Assembly (NCBI GenBank): GCA_964019425.1
Contig: OZ025802.1
Coordinates: 682,001 to 746,000 of the forward strand
Length of the DNA stretch: 64,000 nucleotides
Source of the DNA: Flectonema sp. DT1601
Lineage: Eukaryota > Euglenozoa > Diplonemea > Diplonemida > Diplonemidae
Reading direction: 5' to 3'
The translations under genes were made by a program, and so were the position numbers. This document shows positions 20,627 to 31,494 of the stretch, piece by piece. Every line of letters begins with the position of its first letter. Within the stretch, counting starts at the first letter, position 1. A model generated the notes under the pieces. It made no database searches and was not told where the DNA came from. It was given only the letters and a program-made list of their open reading frames with translations.

Positions 20627-22117
20627 TTAAGCCATGCGACTGACCCTGTCCATACTCGCTGAGGCATAAGGTATCCTCGCCCAACGATTTGGTGTTCTAC
20701 GAGTGGCTAGGTCTCTGTTTGGTGGGGTAGTTTGCGGTGAAAACGGAGGTATCGTAAAACAATTGTTTTGTGGCGTGTGTGGAAGCTGAAGTGGAGTAGC
20801 GCCTCCCTGTGAACCTGAAAATGATGAATATCCTGGAGTCACTGCCTCAGACATTGGACTTACAGTTCCTGGTTCATATTTCTGAGTGTGAGTAACTGGA
20901 GTGTGTCCTCCTGTTGTTGTAATCGGAACTCCAGTCAAACTTTCATTCGCAAAGTGAAGGCAGGCTTTGAATTCATATCCTGAAGGTGTTGTGAATATTC
21001 CACCGTTGATATTACAAATTGCTTCAAAGGCTGTTTCTACTCTTTCAAATGTCGCTGTTGCGATTCCCTGACCCAAATCAATACAACTAACAGGTCCATA
21101 ATGACCAAACATTGCTTCCATTGCATTCAAAGCATCATCAGCTGGTAGTCCCCAAGCTCCTACTACAGGAACTGGTGGTCCAGTAATGTGTCTTGGTGCT
21201 GGTGCAGGAGGACGCATATCTTCTGATGTACACATCCGTTGTTCTAATTCTGTCTGAGCACCTCTCCAGTGAGTAGCATTCGCATTCTTTGAAACTTGAG
21301 CACAAACACGATTACCATACAACCTTGATCCGTTTAAGTGAATAATCGCGTGATCGGCTTCAGACCTATCGCGGTATTGAATTACAGCACAACCAGGATG
21401 CTGAGCTAATAACTTAACAGCTACTAATTCACCGTACATTCCACATACTGCCCATAATAAAGGAGCTGTGAGACCTCTGTCAGATGGTAATCCTGATAAG
21501 TGAACACATTCACCAACTTTACCATCTGGAAGTCCGCGTCCAACAGGGATTCTTCCACACATTTGAGAGTCTTGTGCTGGTTCTAACCAACCCTGTCTGA
21601 CTATCCATTGTCCCCATAGGAAGTCAAGTATTGGGATATTCATATGCATAGCGTAAGCGAGAACATCGTCAGCAGACGCACCTCCAACATGATAGTCGAG
21701 GATTAATTGTAATTGTTGATTGACTAAGGTGTAATCTCTATTCCGCGCATCATCCTTTTTGAATGTCAATTGCGGTAACTTCGAAGGAACGATTGCTAAA
21801 CTGCAATGAGCTTCCTTACCATCGCTGTTAATTAAAGAAAGGTCTCTTCCGTTTAGATATCCCTTCGCTAATGCTGCGTCTTTGCAATTCTCAAACTGAA
21901 CGACTACCTGATTCTGCTGGTGTTGAATAAAGGTGCTGATCTTTTCAATTTTACCAAATTGTGAGAATATGTAAAACATTCTGTCCAACTCAACTGGATT
22001 CGATAGCTTCCGAAGTACCACCAGCAGTACTCTCGTCATTCCACTAGTGCTGGTAGCTGGCGGCGCTATTCCTCTTCCATACTGACTACGTGGGAATCTC
22101 TGCTGTTGAAAGTGCAT
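20627..22117 (-). CDS. PTB/hnRNP L-like RNA-binding protein with three RRMs
   Basis: 496 residues. The first RRM (about 28-111) has VLLVVLRKLSNPVELDRMFYIFSQFG and a QNQVVVQFENCKDA strand. It is followed by LPQLTFKKDDARNRDYT, closely matching the linker after RRM2 of polypyrimidine-tract-binding proteins. The second RRM (about 203-278: VHLSGLP, YGELVAVKLL, CAVIQYRD, AIIHLNG) resembles PTB RRM3. A third, more diverged RRM lies at about 316-390 (VVGAWGLPADDALNAMEAMFGHYG). The tail is Thr/Pro/Gly-rich. Such proteins bind pyrimidine-rich RNA and regulate splicing, stability or translation. The insert at 130-200 is unusual and may be a lineage-specific helical domain. The start (AACAACAATG) fits the family. 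Confidence 0.87.
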   Translation of the reverse strand: MHFQQQRFPRSQYGRGIAPPATSTSGMTRVLLVVLRKLSNPVELDRMFYIFSQFGKIEKISTFIQHQQNQVVVQFENCKDAALAKGYLNGRDLSLINSDGKEAHCSLAIVPSKLPQLTFKKDDARNRDYTLVNQQLQLILDYHVGGASADDVLAYAMHMNIPILDFLWGQWIVRQGWLEPAQDSQMCGRIPVGRGLPDGKVGECVHLSGLPSDRGLTAPLLWAVCGMYGELVAVKLLAQHPGCAVIQYRDRSEADHAIIHLNGSRLYGNRVCAQVSKNANATHWRGAQTELEQRMCTSEDMRPPAPAPRHITGPPVPVVGAWGLPADDALNAMEAMFGHYGPVSCIDLGQGIATATFERVETAFEAICNINGGIFTTPSGYEFKACLHFANESLTGVPITTTGGHTPVTHTQKYEPGTVSPMSEAVTPGYSSFSGSQGGATPLQLPHTPQNNCFTIPPFSPQTTPPNRDLATRRTPNRWARIPYASASMDRVSRMA

Positions 22118-22853
22118 TGTTGTTTTTTATCCAAAATCTGTGGTTGGGGTGGAAAAAAATAAAACTAAAATAACAGGCACATGGAATAAGGTAAATCGTA
22201 TTTTCAATTCACTCAACTATAACCACTTTTAAGAGGTGTTGTGTAACCGGATTACAGGAAGAAAAAAAAAAAAAGAAAAAAAAGAGAGAAGGGAAAAAAG
22301 AAAAAAAAAGTAAACTTGAACTTTTGCATATTTTATCACTTTACTATAAAGTAAGTGGGGTATGAGAAGCAAAGGTCTTTCCAAGAAAATTAATACAGAT
22401 GAAACGAAAAAGAAGCATCATATACGATGCAATTTTTGTGTTGAATTGACGACAAAAAAACAATAATTGTTTTCGTTATTTAATAAAACTGCGTCAGTAC
22501 AAACATTTTCCCTTTTCATCATCATCTGGCGCTTTCGCACCGTTGTTAGACAAACAAGACAACTGTGTAAGGAAAAAAAAAAAAAAAAAGCGGCAAAATC
22601 AATTAACAGCGCACGCATGGGGTAACAGAATGAAGAAAAAAAAAGATTTAAAAAAAAGAAAAATGAAATCGCAAGAGCTGCGACAGCAAGGCTATTCATG
22701 TACACGCGACAAAAGAAAACTAAGCGTGTATTAATAAACAGTTTTTTTTTTTTTTTTTTTCCTCAGTGTTTTCGCACCGGGGAGAAAAAAAAAAAAGCAA
22801 GTCAAGTCAAGTCAAATTAAAATAACCAGATGAGAGGAAGCCAACAAGCAAAA

Positions 22854-22889
<36 letters not shown>

Positions 22890-22940
22890 CAGCAACAGCA
22901 ATAAAACTGCAGGACAGTAAACTCTAAGATTGTACTACCC
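22118..22940. other. Intergenic spacer, 0.8 kb, with GA microsatellite
   Basis: Contains a GA microsatellite at 22862-22889, A/T runs at 22742-22760 and 22849-22861, and short A-rich blocks. No credible gene. Confidence 0.5.
22862..22889. repeat. GA microsatellite
   Basis: About 14 GA units following an A run. Confidence 0.9.
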
Positions 22941-23933
22941 CTACTTATTTATGAGTAACTTCGATCTGATACAAGAGTATTTCCCATTAGGATTTTTTGC
23001 ACCACTACACTGAACACCAAATGAACTCAAATTAAATAATTCTGTAGAAGGAAGCGCTGACTGAGTCAACGTTCCGTGATTAACTTTTGAATGCTGAGGA
23101 CCACACTTGACACAGAATTGAAGAGGACAACTGGGACAGTTAAAAACTGCTGGAAAACTACAACCATCACATTTATTAGCGTAAAGCAATAAACGAGAAT
23201 GCCGACACCGTCCTTTTCCTTTTATTAGAACACAAGCGATGCAGAAACTTAGATTGCAAGTATCACAGAGACACGCAGCAAATGAAACGTTTCTTTTTAG
23301 ACCTTCGCAATTCAATTCTTGACAATTATTACAACACGGAGGTGAAGATACATAAAGTACTCCCGGAGGTGTATCATCAATTACAATATCACCATCAGGA
23401 ATTGATAGGCACTCTGACATTGGTGACCAACCAACCGTCCAATTCGCAAGTTGTTTGGTTAGTATATTATCATGAGCTGGATCAGAAAAACTAATCCTTG
23501 TTGTGTTTGTAGGAGTTGAGCAAGTACTGTCGTGTTCAACAAGAAGAGGTCGACTTGATCGAGGTGATTCTCCGTCAGTATTTCTTCTTATTAACCCACC
23601 AAAATTACTAACAACCGCAGCAGGCAATCCTACTTCAGTACAGCATCTCCCTCCGCACTTTCCATTTTTAAGAAGTGGAAGTGTACTTTTTGTACATCGA
23701 GGTATGCTGTCATTCCCTTCTTGGTCTAAGAGTCCAAGTTCAGACAAACCTTTTATTTGTGTTTCATGTAGAAGATCAAGCGCAGTTGGTTTTTTATGTT
23801 TTCGAGACTTACACAAACACCATACAATAATTAATATAAACAGAAAAGCAGCGATGATTACACCCACCAAGGTCCCTCCCACAGAGTAGTCATCTGAAGG
23901 AACTATCAACAAATCAGGAGAGGTGCTGTTCAT
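22941..23933 (-). CDS. Single-pass membrane protein with cytoplasmic Cys/His zinc-binding region
   Basis: 330 residues. There is no cleavable signal; a short N-terminal ectodomain (1-18) leads to a transmembrane helix at about 19-41 and then a basic stop-transfer sequence (CKSRKHKKP), placing the bulk in the cytoplasm. Residues about 200-300 hold many paired cysteines: CCNNC, CLCDTCNLSFCIAC, CDGC, CPSCPLQFCVKCGPQHSKVNHG. The spacing suggests two tandem B-box-like zinc-binding modules; the second ends C-x2-C-x2-H-x5-H. A signalling or ubiquitin-related adaptor role is possible, but no RING is present. It lies next to another single-pass protein (24386-25609). The start is ATAAAAATG. Confidence 0.7.
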   Translation of the reverse strand: MNSTSPDLLIVPSDDYSVGGTLVGVIIAAFLFILIIVWCLCKSRKHKKPTALDLLHETQIKGLSELGLLDQEGNDSIPRCTKSTLPLLKNGKCGGRCCTEVGLPAAVVSNFGGLIRRNTDGESPRSSRPLLVEHDSTCSTPTNTTRISFSDPAHDNILTKQLANWTVGWSPMSECLSIPDGDIVIDDTPPGVLYVSSPPCCNNCQELNCEGLKRNVSFAACLCDTCNLSFCIACVLIKGKGRCRHSRLLLYANKCDGCSFPAVFNCPSCPLQFCVKCGPQHSKVNHGTLTQSALPSTELFNLSSFGVQCSGAKNPNGKYSCIRSKLLINK

Positions 23934-24099
23934 TTTTATGTCATTTTTAACAAACTTTATAGCTGAGAAAGATAATTAAACAAATTTTTTTTTAATAAAA
24001 AACAAGAATCTAAGGGAAAAAAAAGGAAAAAGACTCCACCGCTTTCTTTGTAGCTATCTACAGGCTACAGCGTGACGACACGAATAACAATTTTTTTTT

Positions 24100-24134
<35 letters not shown>

Positions 24135-24385
24135 GAACCAGTACAAAATTACTAAACGAATAAATACGAGGCGAAAGCAAGTAACAATTTTTTTTCTTTT
24201 AAAAAAATGACAATGAAGTCGTTAGAAGCATTCTTGAGAGTAGAACAGACTCTTTTATGTGCTTATTTTTTTTTTTTTTTAAATAGTTCAAGCAAATGAA
24301 CCAACAAAGACAAACAAAACGTTCACAGATTAATAAATCTTGACAAACATAACATCTGTTCCATTCGTCTCGGATGATAAAATTG
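23934..24385. other. Intergenic spacer
   Basis: About 450 bp containing an A run at 24103-24130, a T run at 24267-24280 and shorter T tracts. Nothing recognised. Confidence 0.5.
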
Positions 24386-25609
24386 TTACATCGATTCGTA
24401 GTAGCTCATTTCTCTTACTGACGCAGAAGGATCTCCATAGTTCTTTTTAAAGAGTTGTTTAAAATCTTTAGATTTATCCCTCGATCTAGCTAAGTGAACC
24501 CGACAACAATAAAATAAAATACAAACAAACACTGTTCCACCGGATGCGATTGCTACAATAAGCCACGGAAAAGGAGTTGACTTGTTGTCACTAGTATAAG
24601 ATCCGTTCAGCATTTGAAAACCATTTGTGTCAAGAACGAATATCATATGGTCGGAACCAGTTGTTGTCGACACACTACGAGATCTGATATCGATGTTATA
24701 AATCCCTTCATCATTATTATTTAGATTAATTACTCTACTCATTAATCTTACATCAGTAGCATCAGGGTCATGAACCAGAACTGATGTTCGGTTAACTCCA
24801 GATATCAACTCATCAGTTACGTCAAACCCAACACATCGTTCAAACTGAAATGAATTATCTAACGCAGAAGCGTGATCGATGTCAATTTTATTAACGAACA
24901 TCACATTGGCTGTAGTTGTAAAGTATAATTTTTGCTTCGTCTGAACCAGATTCTTTATTGCCGGTTGTTCTGATGAACTTATCGTATCTTGACCGACTAA
25001 AAAATGAGCTTTTTGCAATAATGAAAATCGTAAAGTAGATGCAGTTACAATCATTTTGTCAGATTCTGAATAAGAAACAACTTGTTGAATTTCTCTGTAG
25101 GCTTTTGTGATGTTAACTGAATATGGAAGTTCTGAAATTCTGATAGAAATTAAACCGAAACTATCCACTAAAAATAGTATTTGATCCGACTCATCGAAGG
25201 CTGCGCTAAGAACAGGTAACGCCAGTGAGATATTACCAATCTGGTCATATTTATCTGACGTAATGTTAATCACCGCAATATAAGTATCGGATATAAGAAT
25301 AGCAGCTGACGTTGAGGATGATACGATCACTTTTGAGTATCCGACGGAGGACTTTTCATCGAACAATTCTTTATTTACGATGGTTGGATTAGAATAAAGA
25401 TCACCATTTGTATCGAACGTTATCAATCCAAAGTCACCAACAACATAAACAATTCCTTCTTGAATATCAAAACCTTTAACTCCTCCATTTGATACAGTCA
25501 CATTACATAATAGTTCTGGTGGTGATGCTATTCTAGCAGGTGGTGACGCCGCATGACAAATACCCAACAAACACAGTAAAACTTCACACAGGAACAGGTA
25601 ATTATTCAT
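24386..25609 (-). CDS. Type I membrane protein with propeller-like ectodomain
   Basis: 407 residues. Signal peptide 1-20 (LFLCEVLLCLLGICHA). The ectodomain (about 25-340) is rich in short beta strands and NxS/T glycosylation sites, with blocks such as GIVYVVGDFGLITFDTNG and QILFLVDSFGLISI that resemble propeller blades. A transmembrane helix lies at about 347-369 (WLIVAIASGGTVFVCILFYCC), followed by a 38-residue basic tail ending SYYESM. The overall plan matches the larger protein at 5809-8154 without the cysteine modules. Likely a cell-surface protein; the ligand is unknown. The start ATG follows a sense-strand AATAT rather than the usual A-rich leader. Confidence 0.75.
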   Translation of the reverse strand: MNNYLFLCEVLLCLLGICHAASPPARIASPPELLCNVTVSNGGVKGFDIQEGIVYVVGDFGLITFDTNGDLYSNPTIVNKELFDEKSSVGYSKVIVSSSTSAAILISDTYIAVINITSDKYDQIGNISLALPVLSAAFDESDQILFLVDSFGLISIRISELPYSVNITKAYREIQQVVSYSESDKMIVTASTLRFSLLQKAHFLVGQDTISSSEQPAIKNLVQTKQKLYFTTTANVMFVNKIDIDHASALDNSFQFERCVGFDVTDELISGVNRTSVLVHDPDATDVRLMSRVINLNNNDEGIYNIDIRSRSVSTTTGSDHMIFVLDTNGFQMLNGSYTSDNKSTPFPWLIVAIASGGTVFVCILFYCCRVHLARSRDKSKDFKQLFKKNYGDPSASVREMSYYESM

Positions 25610-26223
25610 ATTGGTGTCAATCTACTGTTTTAAAAGAAGGAAATAATCTCTTATTTCTCGAGACAATTCGATTTTTTTTTTTTTTTTTTTTTTGATTTGT
25701 TGGATCGCCTGGATAAATAAAATAAATAAAGAAAGAAAAGAAAAATTTGAAATACATTTTTAAAAAAAACGGTGCGGTATGTGTGCGATGTGGTGTGTTG
25801 TGCGTGTGGGTGAAGTGATACACAATCAGGTTATTTATTGCACACAATGAGCTGCTATCTAAAAATGTTGCGCCTCGGTTGTTGTTATTGTTGTTGTTGT
25901 TTTTTTGTTGTTTTTTTTTTTTTTTCGCCGGGCTGTTGTTTTATTCTTCTTTTTTTTACTTTTCTCTCGCCAACAAACAACATCACAACGTCTTGCTTGA
26001 TCGGCACATACAAGAACAGAAGGTAGCATTACGAGGATGACATTAAAGAAAGGGCATCCAACCGCGGGTGGAGATGGGTAAGACAGATGAAACAAAAAAG
26101 AAAAAACGAGTTTGTAAGACTAAAGATCGACAATAACAAAAAGAAAGCACCAAGGGGAGAATGAGTTATCACCAAATACGGTGCAAAAAATTTAAAAAAA
26201 AAACTCAATTTCCCCAGGGTGAC

Positions 26224-26261
<38 letters not shown>

Positions 26262-26517
26262 CAAAGAGAGTGTGACTGCGTCTGCAAGGGAAATTCATTG
26301 TGTGTCTCCAAGAGAGAACCAGCTCAGTAAAATGGTTCAAAAAAAAAAATAGTTTTTTTTTTTTCCTCCTCCTGCCAATCTCTCTAATAGAACAAACAAG
26401 ACTTTATAATACATATAAAGTAGTCAAAATGCCTTATTCCCAATAGAGTTAATTTTTTAATCCAACGTTACTGTATATTAAGAGTTCTCTAGGGAGGTAA
26501 CTCACAGCAACAGAGGG

Positions 26518-26540
26518 TCCAATCCGCTACGGATTAGAGA
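26518..26540. repeat. Small perfect hairpin
   Basis: AATCCG-CTA-CGGATT, six base pairs with a three-base loop, followed about 20 bases later by a second stem (AGGTG pairing with CACCT). Possible RNA structure; no family recognised. Confidence 0.3.
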
Positions 26541-29528
26541 GCAGCAGCACAATCAGGAGGTGATCAAAAAATAACCACCTGTTGAATAATTACGTTTCAT
26601 GTATTTCTTTTCATTCTTTCTTCCCTTTTTATTTCCATCCTTCGGGAGATAGAGAGACGAGGAAGCCCATCACTGATACAGCGAACTTAGGAGTATAAGG
26701 TAAAACTGCATAGAGCCATGAGGCAGCAGCAACGTAAGTAGACCCAATCTTGTTAGGACTGGATAGTATAGTTTAAGCTGATGGGACATCCTGAACACAG
26801 CATGTCATTGTCAGCTTTCCACCGTCCGATTATGGAGGAAAAAAGATTTAAAAGTACAGGAGGATTGTTTTACTTAAGAATAAGAGAAATTTATGAAACA
26901 GGTCAGGTTCTTCATTCCCTTTTGATGTTTTTTTTTTTTTTTCTTTTTTTTTTCAACTTTACCATTGCTTGTGTGTTTTTTTTTTTTTTTTTTTTTTGAT
27001 GTTGAGAAGCCACACTTCAGGAAAAGCTCAAAATAATGTCTGAGTCGCTGAAGAGAAATTTTCAACCTGTTGAAGCCACATGCACGAGGCCAGAAGTTTT
27101 CAAGAAGAGAGGGAAGGACGGAGGGAGAACAAACCACAAAGTTGATGTAGTTAACTAGCATTACAACTATTTGGGTTGTATCGCAATAATAATAAATAAT
27201 AAATTTAAAAAAAAACCTCGTGTTGCACAAGCAATTTTTTTTTTTTTTTTCTCTTCCTTACATCAATCAGTATACCAACTATGACCGAATCAATAATTAC
27301 TTTGAAAAGAATGGGAGAGAGAGAGAGGAAGAATTTCTTTTTTTTTTTTTTTTTTTTTTTTTTTCACGAATTAAAAATAAACGGGGGGAAAGAAAATTTT
27401 AATCAGCTACCAATGATACGACTGACCTTGGTAAAGAATGCATCAAAAAAAAAGGAAACTGCGCTTACAAAAAAAAAAAAAAAAAAAGCATGTCCTCATT
27501 ATAAACTATAGGACTTTTCATCTGACTAAATGTCAGCCACTACAATATGACACAAGTGTTTTTTTTTTTTTTTTTTTTTTTTTGTTTTTTTTTTGTTTTT
27601 TTTAATAACCAAGCCACCATAAGTGGTAAATACAAGCGATCAATTCTCATACCCAAAGTTAAGATTGTTGTGAAAACTGAAATACCGGAGGAAAACCAAC
27701 ACAGTGCCAATAGCAACAGTGCAACACAAGAAGGGCAGTGCTAGAAAAACGTCAGCTTCCATAAGAGCCAAGTAGTAGTGGTAGAGGATATTCCCTTCAA
27801 TGTTTCCATTTTTTTTATTCTATTTTATTTTTTCTTTTTTTAATTTCGAGTTTATATATTTATTTATTTATCGAAGTCCAGAAAAGCTAAACCTCACAGG
27901 AGGAGTCATCACAAACAACCAATATAAAAAAAAAAAAAAAAAAGAATGAAACCATAATCCAGCTTTTTTTTAAAAAAAAAAATATAAGGATTACGAGTAC
28001 TGCCCAACATTCTTTTTCTATGTTACAAATATGTTTGTTGGGGGAAAAAAAAAAGAATCGAGGTTCTAGTATCGACTCAAACACAATTGAGGAATAACAC
28101 TTTATAGTTACCCGAAAGCAAGCAGGACAGTTATAAATGCAGCTAGGTGTATTTTTTGTTTCAGTTAAAAAAACTAACAACAAAAAAAAAAAAAAAAAAA
28201 AATTTAAAAAAATTTAAAAAAAGACAAATAAAATAATTGAACGAGGAAAAGGAGGACAAAAAAAGACAAGGGGAAAAGATACTTTTTCTCCGATTTACCA
28301 CACCCAATTTGAGACATAATTATAGCACCCAAGTGCTGTACGAGCAGGGCGTTTCGACATCAACATCTTGAAGACAGAAATAACTCAAAAAACACGAGGA
28401 GCAAGGAGGAAAACGATTGAACATCAATCATTGGTACTCTTCCCGTGATACACTTGTGATAGTATTTATTTATTTAACTTTAAAGTCAGGGAAGACTCCC
28501 ATACTCACATAAAAAAATCGAAATGTCACATTAAGCTTCAGTATTCTAGTCTGAATGGTACTATTCAGCAGATAAAAAAGAAAGAAACGAGCACTTCGAG
28601 GAATCCATGACTGTGAAACAGCATAGGGAAGCCAGGGCAGTTCTTTTTCGAACCACTGCTCTTATTCGTGAAACACCTTGAATTAATGTAAGGCAACCCA
28701 TCAGCAATACAAAACATGCGCATTTGGAAGTTAGATACAACGAATTGCGAAAAATAACGCAAAGCGTTTAAAATAAAATAACAGCAGCGGCAGTATTGCA
28801 TATGAAGAAGCTCTTACGTATTTCAATCTTTTGCATTCAGTTGAAGAACCAAGGACCACGGGTTCATCATATTAACGTGACTCACTAACAACCTCCAAGG
28901 GTTAAATTATTTACCTGCTTAACAGGGAACATGAACTAAGAGGGATGAAAAAATGAGTAAAATAAAAAATAAAAAAGAACAACAAGAGTTCATATCTAAC
29001 TTGAATTTAAAGGGGTGGGAAAAAAAAAAAAAAACAATAAATAAATAACAATTAGCAAATCAAAAACAGACAGGAGTGGAAATAGAGCCAGTACTTGAAT
29101 AGACTTGGCACGTTTCTTTTTTTTTTTTTTTTGCTACTCATCAAAAAAAAAAAAATAATAATAATAATAAAGAAAACTAAAATGAGAATGCGTGCAGTGC
29201 AGCCGATGCTTAGATCAATAGCTTTCAAGTATTGCCTTGACAGAAACTAACATTACACGGAAGCCACTTGTAATCAAAACGTACAGGCTAGACTAATTAA
29301 ATGACAAAAGAGTTCTTTTTTTTTTTTTTTTTTTTTCTTTTTTTTAAATTCTCATAAGAATTTCTTTCCATTCCATAATCACGGAGAATCAATTAACTTG
29401 GCTACAACATGATATCGAGGAGAGGTAATTTGATACTGCATTCTTAACTTAGCTCAAAAGGAATAACAATCTCTCCGACAATCTTGACTGTCAGCGGCAG
29501 CGTAGTAAATGATTGCAAATAAATAAAT

Positions 29529-29590
29529 AATACCACGTGGAGGCCACGTGAACATAGTTGAGTACCACTGGCCTATGCTACCGTAACTAG
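29529..29590. repeat. Dispersed small element, copy 1
   Basis: Shares with 59562-59620 the core CACGTGAACATAGT and CCTATGCTA at matching spacing. CATAG and CTATG pair to form an outer stem around a smaller inner stem (AGT pairing with ACT here, AGAG pairing with CTCT in the other copy). An additional hairpin CACGTGG-AGG-CCACGTG precedes the core in this copy only. Confidence 0.6.
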
Positions 29591-30709
29591 CTATTTTGGG
29601 GGGTGAAACTTTTGATAATGGCAAAAAAAAAAACAGTAATAACTTTTAGGGTATTAAAACAAAATTAATATCAAGTACTTGACTGAAAAAAAATATTTGA
29701 TGATATCGACGGGGGGAAAGCTCGTGTAAAGGCCGTGCACCAATGAAAAAAATATGGGCAAGAAGACAAAAATACAGTAAAATAAAACCAGAAAACCAAT
29801 TCTTTTCTTCTTTATAGCCAATGCAAGAAAATCTCTTTATTTTCGATTTCAAAAAAAAAGAGAGAAAAAAAAAAAAAAATTAAATTAAAACTCTAACAGC
29901 AGGATCGAATATGAGTTTTTAAAAAAAAAAAAAAATAAAAAAAAAAATTAGTACGACTAAACTAAACAGGCCTTAATCTTATACTTGTCCCCCCTCCCCT
30001 TTTCGGCCTTCATCAGGGACCTCACTAGCGAGCTATCTTTCATTTAACTCACCAGTAACATGTTATCGAGAAAGCCTTTTTAAAGTTAAAGTAATAAACA
30101 TAATAATAATATAAAAAAAAAAAAAAAAAAAAAAACGAAGTTAAACAAAACTAGTATGAGTAAAGAGAAATATCTCAAAAGAGGAAGAAAGGAAAGTTGC
30201 ATCAAATAAATGTTGCAACGTTTTTTTAAAGCCTAAGAAACTGGATTATTTTTATTTATTTTTTAATTCAATTTTTTTGTTTCAAATTTGGGCAATAAAA
30301 AAAAAAAAAAAAAAAAACGAAAAAATTATTTTGGAGGAGAGAACGAGTGGAAAAAATCGGTTCGAATGTTTACACTCCTAGTAAGAGTTGTGAGAAATAA
30401 GTGGGAAGAAAAAAAAAAAAAAAAAATAGTAGTCTACGGTCCAAGTTATTACCAAAAGGGGAAGAACATAAATAAATAAAACAGTACTCACAGTGGAAGA
30501 CAGTGAACGAAAATTCACGAGAAATAGAACTCAGCAAACTGTCGACGGTGTAACTTCCTTGTAATTTAGCGATCACTTATTTCTTTAAACATCCGATTAG
30601 TAGAATAGCCTAAGAGAGGGATGTAGTATAGTTACTTAGAGAGAGAGAAAGAGAGAAAGTCAGTCCCCGCAGCTAACAAAAACTTCAGTAACATACGGAG
30701 AATGAAAGG

Positions 30710-30742
<33 letters not shown>

Positions 30743-30784
30743 AAAGCAATACAACGACAACATGGCACAGAACAGCCACATACT

Positions 30785-31090
30785 GGAAAACCTCTTTACA
30801 CTCTCAGCAAGACATAAAATGACCTGCTATGCGAACCAAAGGGTTACTTCAATTGGTCGCAAAACCTCTTTACGCTTTCATGGTGATAGCCAAAGGGTTG
30901 CTTGCTCAATGGTATTTTTTTTTTTAATTTTTTTTTTTTTCTTACTTGAAACCTCTCTATTTTTTTCACATCAAAAAGCGGCTTTCTGTGACACCCAAGG
31001 GTTCCTGGTCAGTGGTTTGAAAAATTTTTTTTTTTATCTTTTTCCCAAAATCTCTTACAAGCCACCAACTGGGGTGACTGAATAAGGACC
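30785..31090 (+). repeat. Degenerate tandem repeat of about 75-100 bp units
   Basis: Units begin with AAAACCTCTTTAC (30787 and 30861), GAAACCTCTCTA (30949) and AAAATCTCTTAC (about 31047). The first three contain CCAAAGGGTT(A/G)CTT or CCAAGGGTTCCTG followed by TCAATGGT, TCAGTGGT or CAATTGGT. Flanking complementary bases (ACCAA with TTGGT in unit 1) allow a hairpin in each. Four units are recognisable; they are interrupted by T runs. Confidence 0.6.
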
Positions 31091-31332
31091 AATCGCGTTA
31101 TTTTATTCTTCATTTTTTTATATTTTTTTTTTTAAATCAAAACAGATAAAAAAAGGGGGAAGTTTTTTTTTTTTTTGATTATTTTTTTTTCTTTAAATTC
31201 CTCTACAATAATAAAAATAAAAATTTAAAAAAAAAAAAAAGATAAAATATGGTTGCCAGAGAAACCACCATATTTATTTTTAGAGGTCACCGTATCTCAA
31301 TATTAAAAAAAATATCTACGAAATCTTCAAAA

Positions 31333-31494
31333 TGTAATTAACATTTGAGGATAATGTTAATTACAGCGAGCCCGACCTACCATCGAGTACCGGTTAGATA
31401 GACACAACAGGGTGGAACGGTTAACCACCTGTGAGTCCCCAAATACTACGACTTCATGTCGAACCTGATCCCTAATGTGGATTGCGTAGTATTT
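31333..31494. ncRNA. Cluster of strong hairpins, candidate structured RNA
   Basis: Three stems in 160 bp: a perfect 13-bp inverted repeat with a 7-base loop (31333-31345 with 31353-31365); CAGGGTGG with CCACCTG (31408-31431); and a perfect 10-bp helix AAATACTACG with CGTAGTATTT (31441-31450 with 31485-31494) enclosing two smaller stems, GAC-ttcat-GTC and ATCC-ctaatgt-GGAT, to make a three-way junction. No known ribozyme or riboswitch core is complete. The strand is unknown because the fold is nearly symmetric. Confidence 0.45.

Noticed and set aside
31408-31494. TPP riboswitch or hammerhead ribozyme
   Set aside because: It has GAACCTGATC and a three-way junction, but lacks the CTGAGA element of TPP riboswitches and the CTGANGA/GAAA core of hammerheads.
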